Source of the DNA: Labia minor
Lineage: Eukaryota; Arthropoda; Insecta; Dermaptera; Spongiphoridae
NCBI GenBank assembly: GCA_963082975.1
Contig: OY720345.1
Coordinates: 19,184,491 to 19,248,490, forward strand
DNA length: 64,000 bases
Reading direction: 5' to 3'
Shown here: positions 36,359 through 46,527 of the stretch, piece by piece
How the letters are laid out: every line of letters starts with the position of its first letter
How positions within the stretch are numbered: the first letter of the stretch is position 1
The notes under the pieces: model-generated
The model's input: only the letters and a program-made list of their open reading frames with translations
Told to the model about the DNA's origin: nothing
Databases searched by the model: none
Position numbers and translations under genes: made by a program

Positions 36359-37699
36359 TGTGTGCCTGAACGACCGTTGCCGGCATTTAGGGCGGAAGTT
36401 TTTTTTACCTTTCTCACTCTATCACCCCCACACAGCCAGGACGAAAACACCCTTCAATTGTACCCCAAGCCTGGTCGTGGGTCAGAAATTACCTTTCTGC
36501 CCTCTTCCACTTCAAATGCACCCAGGCCTGGCCCCGGGTCAGAAATGACCTCTCCGCTCTCTCTCCCATTCCAACCTCGCACATCCGCGACGGAAATACC
36601 CCTCTCACTCCAATTATGCTCAGGCTCTTTACGACAGTTGGATGGAAGGGCGCCGTTCTCCTTCACCCCAATTATGCTCTATCGATAGGGTGACCAAACG
36701 ACCTGTTTTTAGGTGCTCCCCGAAAAATGTCTTCGTCCCGTTTTTTTAAACATTTAGGACATTTCGTACTTTTTTTCAATTTGGTTCTTAAAAAAAGGTA
36801 AAACGTTTTCTGGATTTAAACATTTCCGAATTTTTTTCTAAATTTTTCTCAATTCGGCTCTAACAAAAAAAAGGTAAAATGTCCCTTTGGTGTTTTCAAA
36901 ATATGGTCACCCTACCTATCGTGGTCCTCGACTGATATAAAAGAGAGCCTCGCCACCAAGAACACATCAATTTGTGAAGTAACAACAGTCGGAGTAGTCT
37001 CATGAGTCGCATTATTCAAGCAGTCAGTCGAGCAGCAGTCACAGTCACATTTTCATTAGTCGCACCACCCACGAGCCCAGACCCGAGCCTAGACATGAGC
37101 CACCTTACTTCTACTAGCTAGGAGTATCATTCCCAATCATTTAGCCACTAAATTTCCCACAAAATTGGGGACTCGTCCGAGATAATCAGCGAATCTATGT
37201 GCGATTAAAATTGGTAATGGGACTAGATGAAAAGAAGAGTCAAAGAAAAAGTGAATCGATTATAAACAAGATTTGAAGAAAAATGACCCGGTGCGATGAG
37301 TCATTTAAAGAAGATTTGAAGCAGAAGTGATCCACTGCGGTGAATCAATTAAAGATGAATCAAAAGCAGAAGTGACCTGCTTCTGTGAGTCACTTAAAGA
37401 AGAATCAAAACAGAAGTAATCCGCTGCGGTGAATAACTTAAAGAAGAAGCGATTCATAAAAAGAAGAACAGTGGCTAACCGGTAATACAAAAGTGAAAAA
37501 AAGAAGAAAGAAAATGACGACTCTTCAGGATATTTCACAGATTAGCTAAGAAGAAGGCAATGTTCTCAGTAATTATAAAATTTCAGAAGTCACAGTCATA
37601 TTCGCATCAGTCGCACCACCCGAGCCTAGACACGAACCAACACTCATCTACCAGACAGGAGTGTCATTCTCAATCATCGAGCCACTAAATTTCCCACAT
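36359..37699 (+). mobile_element. Deleted LTR retrotransposon
   Basis: The 5' LTR (about 36359-37161) begins TGTG and ends CCCACA, with a TATA-like GATATAAAAGAGAGCC near 36933. It is followed at once by TTGGGGACTCGTCCGAG, which looks like a tRNA primer-binding site. A short internal remnant (37180-37580) has degenerate tandem units around GAAGTGATCCACTGCGGTGA. A 3' LTR fragment (37589-37699) repeats the LTR end (GCACCACCC, GAGCCACTAAATTTCCCACA). Gag-pol is missing. The composition is much more GC-rich than the surroundings. No clear target duplication was found. Confidence 0.7.
36686..36914. mobile_element. hAT-like MITE nested in the LTR
   Basis: The termini are TAGGGTGACCAAACG and ATATGGTCACCCTA in inverted orientation. 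The flanks TCTATCGA and CCTATCGT match at 6 of 8 positions, consistent with an old 8-bp duplication. Confidence 0.65.
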
Positions 37700-37775
37700 A
37701 TATATATTAGTAGATATATATATCTTATTTATCTAAATACAAAATTTATAAAATACACTTCATTCTAACAAAAAT

Positions 37776-37955
37776 TTAGCTCATTCATTTTTATATTTTA
37801 ATAATATAAAAAATATTAAATTAAAATATAAAAACAAGCCAAATAAGAATTATAAAATAATATATTTAGCTCATTCATTTTTATATTTTAATAATATAAA
37901 AAATATTAAATTAAAATATAAAAACAAGCCAAATAAGAATAATAAAATAATATAT
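37776..37955. repeat. Tandem duplication, 2 x 90 bp
   Basis: Two adjacent near-identical 90-bp units starting TTTAGCTCATTCATTTTTAT, at 37776 and 37866. It is AT-rich non-coding sequence just upstream of the TEX47-like gene. Confidence 0.85.
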
Positions 37956-38116
37956 TTAAACTTTTTGAAGAAATGGCAATAAAATCAATAGTCAGAATAA
38001 CTTTTATTGTTACCATAGTAACTAAAATTTTATTTATTTAATTTTAATGTCACCAAATATTTTTAATCAAATATATATGTAAAAGCAAGAGAGGGATAAA
38101 AAAAACCTTTTTAATA

Positions 38117-41100
38117 ATGAATGTACAAAATTTATATCAAGTTGTTAAAGATAATTTTAAAAAATCTGGAAAGGTAAATATAATTAATTTAATTTTTTTT
38201 ATTTATTTAAAAGTGAATACTATTATTGTTTTATTTTTCATTTTTTTTTATTAAGAAAACATATATCCATTTGTATTTTTATATTGGCAAACATAAATAT
38301 CCTAAACATCATCGTTTTGGCGAATATATGAGAAAAGTAATTGATATAGGATGGAATGAATATCAAGATGAACATTTAACCGGATTTTTAATTTATTATT
38401 CTGATGTTTATATACATATATTAGAGGTAAAATTTAAATGAAATACAAGAGCATAGGTAAAAGTATATAAGTATATATTTTAATTTTATTATTATTTAAT
38501 ATCTAATTTAGAATGACAAAGATAATGATTAGATGCAGATTTATATGATGAAAGTACAAAATGGTTTATCTCTATGAGATAGAGCTTAGAATTATTTGCT
38601 CTTCGAACCTTTTCTATCCGTTCTTTTATTTTAATATTCAAAAATGGATAAGAGAAAGAAAGACGTGAAAATAATGAAAATATTAATATTCTCAAATAAA
38701 ATATTTTATTGTAAATAAATATTTAATTAAATGAGAAGTTTAGAATTTGAATATATAATTATTATGATTTTAATAACTCAATATAAAATTAAATACAGTG
38801 AAGCTCTATAAAAGTAACTCATTTTAACCAATTTCAATAAAAAAGTTTCTTATTGGGAAAAGTTGCTTATAGGGAAAAATTTAATTTAAAGAACAAAAAT
38901 ATTAATTAATTATTTAATTAATAGAAATTAACAGAAATTATAGTAACTATTCTAATTAACAGAAATTAATTTCAATTCTGGCTGCATAAAACACAAACAT
39001 ATTCCAATAACAGAATTTTTTATAATTTGAGGTTATGTTGAACATCTGTCAACTGAAATATTTAGCTTTATAGGTTGCTTATACAGAACAGTTGAACTAA
39101 AAAAAAAAGGTTGCTTATAAAGAATGTTGCTTATATAGAGCGTTCACTGTACTATCTTATAAAAATTCAATTAAAATCAAATGCAAAAGCACCTGGACAC
39201 TATAGACCAGAGGTTCTTAAACTGTGGTCCGCGGACCCCTGGGGGTCCGCGAAGACTTTACTGGGGGTCCGCAAAGCCATCGTACAGGTGCACGAGAAAA
39301 TGATGAGTCAGTTAAAACTTTATTTAATATAAAAGGAGCGATGGCATGGCTTTGTGAGGATACAGAGATCAAATACCAAAATTCAACGAAATGTGCAAGA
39401 AAACTATTGCTACCGTTTCCATCTTCATATTTAGCTGAATTTTCTTTCTTCAATATTATAATTTCTAATAAAATGTGTTCTACAATATGCAAAAAAATCG
39501 TTATTCACCAATCACTGTTAGAAATATTCAACATATATCCTTGTTCTTATGAGATCGTAAGTCAGAAATTAACTAATAAAATGACGTAAAGTACCTAAAG
39601 TTGGGATGGGGTCCGTCAAAAAAAATTTCTCCAAGTGGGGGTCCGCGGAGTACATAAGTTTAAGAACCTCTGCTATAGACCATTATATCCTATTTAATAA
39701 TAATAATTATAAATAAATAAATAAATAAAACGTAAATGAAAAAAGAAAAAGAAATAATTGAAATATTAACACATTCCCGCCGGCATGTTCCACCGGTGGT
39801 TCATGCCGCCACATAAAATAAATAGACAAATTATAGAGCCGGTGGGAACGTGTTAAACAATTGTATAGGACAGGGATGGGCAAACTTTTTTAGGATGCGG
39901 TCTACTTCTAATTTTTTTACAATAAGTCGGTCCACCAGATATTTATTAAAATAATAAAATAATAATAAACAATGTGGTATAAATGTACATAGGTAACTAA
40001 AAAAATAGAATAAGAAAGGAACTTAGGTATATATTTTCAAACAAAATTTAAAGATTTTAAAAGTATAAAAATATCAAGTTCATAAGAAATATTCTGATTC
40101 GAATTATTATTTAAGATAAAGTCATGTGAAATTGTCCGCATTAGAAGATTTACACTGCATATCCTCTGCTAATTTAGTAAATCTTGGTGTATAATTACTA
40201 ACTGCCAGTCTTGTACTGCATTCGAGGTGATTGTCTGTAAGACGGGAGCGATATTTTGATTTAATTATATTCATCGTAGAAAATGCAGATTCACATAGGT
40301 AGGTAGAGCCAAAGAACGATGTTAAATTTAATGCGAGACCTTTTAAATTAGGATACTTAACTTCGTCCATTAAATTCCAAAAAATATTTGTAGGATCTGA
40401 ATTATGTGCTTTTAAAATTATGTCATTTTGAAGAAGAACTTCATCTTCCTCAATAGTTATAGAAAACAATTCGTTTATATTTTTGGTTATTTCTTCCCCG
40501 AGTAATGGAATTTTTTATATGCTAAGGAATAGTTTAAGTAAAAAAGGCAATGAGTAAAGGCGATCACTTTAAAATGACTCGGCGGTCCACCAGTCGATCG
40601 CGATCGACTTAATGCCCATCTCTGGTATAGGACAGGGGTCGGCAACCTGCGGCTCGCGAGCCGCATATGGCTCTTTCGATGTCAAGATGAGTGGCTCTAC
40701 AGTTCCATGCGCAAATATTATAATAATTATATTATTTTATTTTTAAAACTCAAATAATATTGCAATAAAAATATTTAATGCAAACAAGATAAAATCACTC
40801 ATCAGAAAACAGTTTATTTATTTTAAATCTATCTTTATTTCAAATTTATATATCTAATCCTAATTATGATATTTAATCATAACAATGAATCAATAATGTT
40901 AGTGGCTAAACATTTGGAAATTTTGTAAATTATAACTTCTGGCTCTTCAGTCTCAAAAAGTTGCCGACCCCTTGTATTGGTACGTGCAAGAAACAATCAT
41001 GGTTTCCAATTTTTTAGCGTATGGTTGTAAAAATGGATTTGTTTCTGAAAATTTTTTAAGCTTTTTCGAGTTTCAAAGCATTTTCACTAAACTATTGTTT

Positions 41101-44100
41101 AATTGGGTCTGAAAAATTTTAAAATTAGTTTCAGATATTGAGAAAATTAATTACCTTCTTTATTTCAGTAAAGTTTCAGTTCCAAAATTCTGTAATTTTG
41201 CCTATCAAAATACTGGATATAAATATAAACAATTGGTTTCTCCCATATGCTTTAAAATTTCGATATTAATGGAAAAGAAGTAAGTTGACTAGCTAAATTC
41301 ACGGTTACAAAATTCATATTTAATTTTTCAGGGGTCCGATTATGCATTTCAACGTCATATAGAAATTCTATCCAAAACTTCATTTTATCAAAACAAAATG
41401 AGCGATTTACGATTTTTACATACTTACTATCATATTAGACATGTAAGTATTTTAAAAATCTAATAAATATTTTTTTAATATTATAATCAACTATTTTGAT
41501 AATTTAATTATTTTTTTAAAAAAATCATTTTAGCGTATGTTCAAAGGGTGGGATGCCATCCTTTGTGAGCCACCAAAATTATCAGAAAAAATGATAACCG
41601 ATAGTGAGGATGCAATTTTACACTTAGCATTCAACGTTTTAAAGAAAGTTTATGATCTCGCTAAATATATTGCCTCTGGCGGTATTGTAAGTAATTTATT
41701 TTATATACGCGCGCGCGCGAGATAATATTCAGTAATTTTATATATAAGTTATTATCAATGCCTTTTAAAATGTAAGCTGGTGAAGTAAACTGTTTATTTC
41801 GCTTTATTTCTACAATAATTTTAGCATTGTTCCATTGCCGAATAAAGAAGGCAAGGTGGGCGACTGACTGAGCGGCAAATTTTGAGGGACGTCGATATAA
41901 AAATAAAATATTTTTACACTCATTATTTTTTTAGATTTTATTAATTAAAATTGATCATTTTGCGCGAGACATCGTTTATTTGGAAGCAATAAATTGTTTT
42001 TGAAATTGTTTACAAAACGGGAAGCTTCTGGGATTTGGATGAAACTTTGCCAGTATATTCCTTTTTTAATTCCAAATTTAATATGCAATATTTCTCGGTC
42101 TCTTCTAGTTTACCAGATAAAAATTATTAAAATTTGCATATAAATCCATTGACATTTGATTTAGCTACCATGTTTTATTCATTTGGTTAGCAGAGGGCTT
42201 AATTAATTTTCTGTGCTCTTTTTCTGTTCTCTGTTTGGATATATGAAAATTAAAAAATTAATTAAATAATTTTTCTATATCCAATGCGAATTGAAAAAAC
42301 CGAAAAATAGTGAAAAAGTGAGTAATTAGTGAATTACTCAATAAAACATTAAATGGCTGCACACACACATTCATAACAAACTTTAATAATTTTTATCCCG
42401 TAAACTAGAAGAGACCGAGAAAAATTGCATTAAGAAAGTTTCTTTCGTATTAAAAAAGAAATCCACTGGCAAAGTTTCATCCAAACCCCTGAAGCTTCCC
42501 GTTTAATAAACAATTACGATTGTTTTATCTTTAATAATTCCATATAAAGATTACAATGCTAATTATTTTATTATTCTCAACAGATTTAATAATTGTATTA
42601 TTAATAAAGAAAACTATTTGTATAGTCTGAATTCAATATAACTCAAAATAAAAAAAAAATTTAAAAAACAAAAACATCAATTTATTAATATAAAATATAG
42701 TTATAAAACAAATTTTTATACCGTTTGGAACACAACATTGATCTCTTAAAAAGATTAATTTTATTTATTTTGTAAATAAAATTTAGTTTTCCCGAGGGGC
42801 TTAAAACTCTAGAACCGGCTCTTCCATGTACGTTCAAATATGCGCTACTTTATTTAAAAACTTTAGTTCATTTTGATGAAAATATTTTGATAGAAGTAAT
42901 CTTTTCTATGGGTAAAAAGTTTAGTAAAAGAGACACAGAATTTTTTATTTCACCTATACTTTACTATAACCATTTTATAATAAATATTATTACTATATAG
43001 TAATACATATATAAAAGGAATTATTTTACACAAATTTAAATTAATTTTAAAAATAAAAATTAATTACACATTCAAAATAATGCTATAATTTATACGAATA
43101 ATACACAAAATAAGTAATATTTTAATTTTGTAAGATCATCTTTCAAAGAAATATTAATTATAAAATTTGTAAATTAATTTTTATATTAAAATTAACATTA
43201 ACATTAACATTAACATTAAATATATATTTCAACTGTAATTGGATAAGTAAATTTTAAATTTAATTTAAACTCTCTTTCTCCATCTCACCTTAAAGGCGAT
43301 TTAACACAATTTGTATAAGGAAGATAATATATAAAATAATATATAAGATATATCAAATATATTATTTTATTTACAATTAATCAAAAATTTATTTATATAG
43401 GTATATTCTTATTTTATTATTATTATTATTATTAAATTAATATAGGAAAAAAATTAATTTTAAATTATTATGATTATGTTCTCTCCATAATTTTTTTTTT
43501 AATATTATATTAATATAAAATTTTTGTAAATAATTTTTATTTAATATACAAAAATATAAAAGTAATAACAACATATTTTTCAAAATAGTAAAACAAACGA
43601 TTTAAAAATTAACGCATTCCTAGATGTACACCATCCATTCCAAAAGAAATCGAACTTTTTAAAAAAACAAAAAAATATTGTACATTTTGGAACAAATCAT
43701 TTTTATTAATCAATGTATTCCCCTTCTGCATCGATACACAAATTCGCATGTTCCACGACTTCTCCATGTCCTTTATTGGAATGGTCTTTAGGAAGTCGGT
43801 CGTCGCCTTCTCAATGGCTTCAATCGATGCGTGCCACTTTCCTTTCATCGCCAAATGCAGTTTAGGGTACAGATAGAAGTCGCACGGAGCCAGAATAGGG
43901 CGAATGATGCAAAGGAATAATGTGATTTTTGACCAAAAATTCAGTTACAAGTCCAACTGCCGATTTCTCGATATTCTTGCCGAATACGACGAATTCTTGC
44001 CAGCAAATGCTTCATGACGCCTAAGTAAAACTCTCCAGTGACTGTCTGGCCGGGTGGAACAAATTCTTTGTGGATAATTCCTTTTGAATCGTAAAAATCC

Positions 44101-45941
44101 GGTTCTGGGACGGCCTGATCTTTCGTCATCACCCGATTTGAATTGCCCGAACCACTCGTAAACTTGCGAACGGGTTAGACAATCATAACCATATGCATTT
44201 TGTAGCATTTGGTGCGTTTCAGTAAAAATTTTACCAAGTTTAACACAAAAATCAATTGCAGCTCTTTGTTTGAAACTCATTTTCCGACCGATGTACAAAA
44301 CATTTGAAACGCAATAACTTTTGTTGTATGCATCCAAATGTCATGAAATTGATACCATCAATGAGGGACTAAGCCATTTACGGGTAAAATATTACAACAG
44401 ATGGCATTAGTGGTACTATTTTTTTTTAAAAGTTCGGTTTCTTTTGGAATAGAGGGTGTATTTATGAACTGTGATTAATTTAAGTAATGCTATTTATTTA
44501 ATAAGTAAACAATTTAATGTATAAGTATTCTTATTAGACAGAAGAACTTCGATCCGTTGTGAAACGAACTTCAATTATGGAATCGGAAGTTATTATCAAA
44601 TATACTGAAATGTTACCTGAACAAGAAGTGATTGTCTTTTTAACGGAATGCGATTTATTAAATGATGTAAATGAAATTCTCGAACAAGAGAAACGAATTT
44701 ATCAGACACAAGGTTATAAATTTTAAAGAAATATTTATTCTTATATATTCTATTATACTTTTATATACATACAGCGTGAATAAAAAAAGAATGAACCTTT
44801 TTAGAACTGAAATTTTTTTTTTAATGGAACATTTTAAAAAAATCTCTAAAAATATATTTTTTAAAAATTTAATATTCGAGGGCAGGTCAATAAGCCTGTG
44901 ACTTTTTCAATTTTCAGTCTCTTTAAATGAAATGACAACCCTATTCTCCCCGGATTTAGTCCCGAGTGACTATTTCTTGTTTTCAAACGTGAAGGAAAGA
45001 GATTTGACTTCAACTATGAAATCACCTCACAAACAAATCTACTTTGATGTCCTCGACAAATCTTTTTTGTTTTTGGACGAAGTGTATAGAGCTCAAAATA
45101 ATATATTTTTATCCTAAAACCGGTGTTTCATTCAAATAGTCACGGACTTATTGACCTGTCCTCGTATACAACATATAACAGAATAATGAAAATTAAATAA
45201 ATTTGTTGTATATATTTTGTAAAGTGGTAGCGGACATGCCACTTTACCACTTTGTCCTGTTTTAGTCCTCGAACGTTTTAAACAAAAAAATGTTCCTTCT
45301 TATAGAATATTTACAAGCAGTGGCGTACCGTGAGGTTCTTGCGCCTGGGGCAACTGAGAAATTAACGCCCCCTTTCGTATATATATATAATTTAATTTTT
45401 TTTAAAGAATATTAATGACGAATAACGAAACAGGTTTAACAGATTTTAATAAGCGTATAAATCAGGGGTGAGCAACCTTTTTAACCCACGGGCCAATTTA
45501 AATTTTAAAATCTTGTGGCGGGCCGCACTTACTAATAATTTACAAAGCTTTATATATATATACTAATAAACATTATAATATTGTTTATAAATAATCGAGA
45601 TGAATAATAAAATTCTATTTTAAAAATGCTCGGCGGGCCGCAGAAAAATATTTAAAGGGCCGCATGCGGCCCGCGGGCCGCGGGTTGCTCATCCCTGGTA
45701 TAAATAATATTTATTGACACACAAAATACAGTTTAACTTTAAATATTAATTCTTTTGTTCCAAATTGGCTTCCCTAATTTTGCGCCCCCTAAATTTGGCG
45801 CCCGGAGACATATGTCCCCCCCTGCTCCCCCCTAGTTACGCCACTGTTTACAAGTGATCTATTATTAATTAATAAAAATAATAATAATAATATTCCAACC
45901 ATTTAAGTTAATCCAAAATATATTGGGTATGATTCACGCTC

Positions 45942-45993
<52 letters not shown>

Positions 45994-46399
45994 TTATATA
46001 TATTTTTATAAAATTTAAATTTATAATTTATAAAATTTATAAAATAAATCTCAATGATTAATCATTTAATTTCAAGATGAAATCGAAACGGTTTGGCCAT
46101 TGCCAGAATTGGATATCCCATATCATTTATTGACAAAATCAAAACCCCCACCATTTGAAGATACTCGAAAGAGTAAAAAAAAAGATGATGAACCAGAATA
46201 TAATGAGAGAGAAGAAAAAGAACAAGAGAAATTGAATAAACAATTAATTGATAATTTAAAACAATTGAAAGAGAAAACTGAAAAGGAGAGACAAGCGAGG
46301 TTGAGGAAAAAAGAGATTAGTGAACGATTTGGACCAGAGGAGGAGATCACGACCAAAGGGGAAGAACAAGAACAAGAAACAGAAAAACAACATGAATAA
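38117..46399 (+). CDS. TEX47-like (testis-expressed protein 47 family) protein
   Basis: Seven exons join in phase: 38117-38173, 38256-38426, 41332-41442, 41534-41686, 42797-42911, 44542-44712 and 46077-46399, giving 366 aa. Residues about 20-165 resemble a BLUF-like fold as in TEX47: EYMRKVIDIGWNEYQDEHLT, GFLIYYSDVYIHILEGSDYA, FLHTYYHIRHRMFKGWDAIL, then a helical segment LAFNVLKKVYDLAKYIASGG. A mid region (EVIFSMEELRSVVKRTSIME) contains further helices. The last exon encodes a Lys/Glu-rich coiled-coil tail (NEREEKEQEKLNKQLIDNLK). TEX47 proteins are testis or cilium associated with no known activity. The exon 5 acceptor (CCCGAG) and exon 6 donor (GTTATA) are weak, so those edges are the least certain. 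Its stop lies 128 bp from the stop of the convergent GH31 gene. Confidence 0.68.
39208..39672. mobile_element. hAT deletion derivative, 465 bp, copy 2
   Basis: It has the same length and ends as the copy at 7798-8262, with few differences. It is flanked by a perfect 8-bp duplication CTATAGAC at 39200-39207 and 39673-39680. It lies in intron 2 of the TEX47-like gene. Confidence 0.9.
39770..39852. mobile_element. piggyBac-like MITE, about 83 bp
   Basis: TTAA flanks both sides (39766-39769 and 39853-39856). The ends CACATTCCCGCCGGC and GCCGGTGGGAACGTG are inverted repeats. A TTAA target is the hallmark of piggyBac elements. Confidence 0.75.
39871..40624 (-). mobile_element. hAT deletion derivative with transposase C-terminus
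   Basis: The ends are CAGGGATGGGCAAACTT and TGCCCATCTCTG (inverted), with a perfect 8-bp duplication GTATAGGA at 39863-39870 and 40625-40632. The minus strand, 40469-40122, encodes 115 residues with NLTSFFGSTYLCESAFSTMN and SKYRSRLTDNHLE, the hAT C-terminal dimerisation region. It is internally deleted, hence non-autonomous. Confidence 0.88.
40633..40973. mobile_element. hAT-type MITE abutting the previous element
   Basis: The ends are CAGGGGTCGGCAACCTGCG and AAGTTGCCGACCCCTTG (inverted). The left flank is the GTATAGGA duplication of the neighbouring element. The right flank GTATTGGT matches it only partly. Confidence 0.72.
42004..42516. repeat. Foldback element family C, copy 4
   Basis: The outer arms AATTGTTTACAAAACGGGAA and GCTTCTGGGATTTGG are mirrored at 42490-42516 (CCCCTGAAGCTTCCCG, TTAATAAACAATT). 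The inner body is shared with the other three copies. It lies in intron 4 of the TEX47-like gene. Confidence 0.78.
43629..44458 (-). mobile_element. mariner transposon, internally deleted
   Basis: The inverted ends are about 38 bp (CCATTCCAAAAGAAATCGAA left; complement GAATAGAGGGTG right), flanked by TA. The minus strand reads an N-terminus (KQRAAIDFCVKLGKIFTETH, SQVYEWFGQFKSGDDERSGR). It continues in another frame (VPPGQTVTGEFYLGVMKHLL), and after a deletion gives the C-terminus (ILAPCDFYLYPKLHLAMKGK). At 830 bp it is well short of a full 1.3-kb mariner. Frameshifts make it inactive. Confidence 0.88.
44877..45164 (+). mobile_element. mariner-derived MITE with transposase piece
   Basis: The ends are CGAGGGCAGGTCAATAAG and CTTATTGACCTGTCCTCG (inverted). 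The interior reads LFSPDLVPSDYFLFSNVKER, the mariner motif around the last catalytic Asp, then a degenerate C-terminus. It lies in intron 6 of the TEX47-like gene, just after exon 6. Confidence 0.8.
45318..45846. mobile_element. hAT-type MITE, CAGTGGCG family, copy 2 (host of a nested element)
   Basis: The ends are CAGTGGCGTACC and GTTACGCCACTG, with a perfect 8-bp duplication TTTACAAG at 45310-45317 and 45847-45854. It is the same family as 12763-13056, split by the element at 45463-45697. Confidence 0.9.
45463..45697. mobile_element. hAT-type MITE nested inside another hAT MITE
   Basis: The ends are CAGGGGTGAGCAACCTTTTT and GGGTTGCTCATCCCTG (inverted), with a perfect 8-bp duplication GTATAAAT at 45455-45462 and 45698-45705. 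Confidence 0.9.
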
Positions 46400-46527
46400 T
46401 AATAATAATAATAATAATGTATTGTGCTTAATGTAATTTTTGTTTTGTTTTTGTTCAAAATACAATTAATATTCAATTTATTAAATTCATACTCATTTAG
46501 TGTACTTTTTTTTTATTTAATTTTTAA

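Noticed and set aside
43190-43225. Short tandem ACATTA repeats as a CRISPR-like or satellite array
   Set aside because: It is only a few 6-bp units in a eukaryotic AT-rich region, with no spacers and no array structure.
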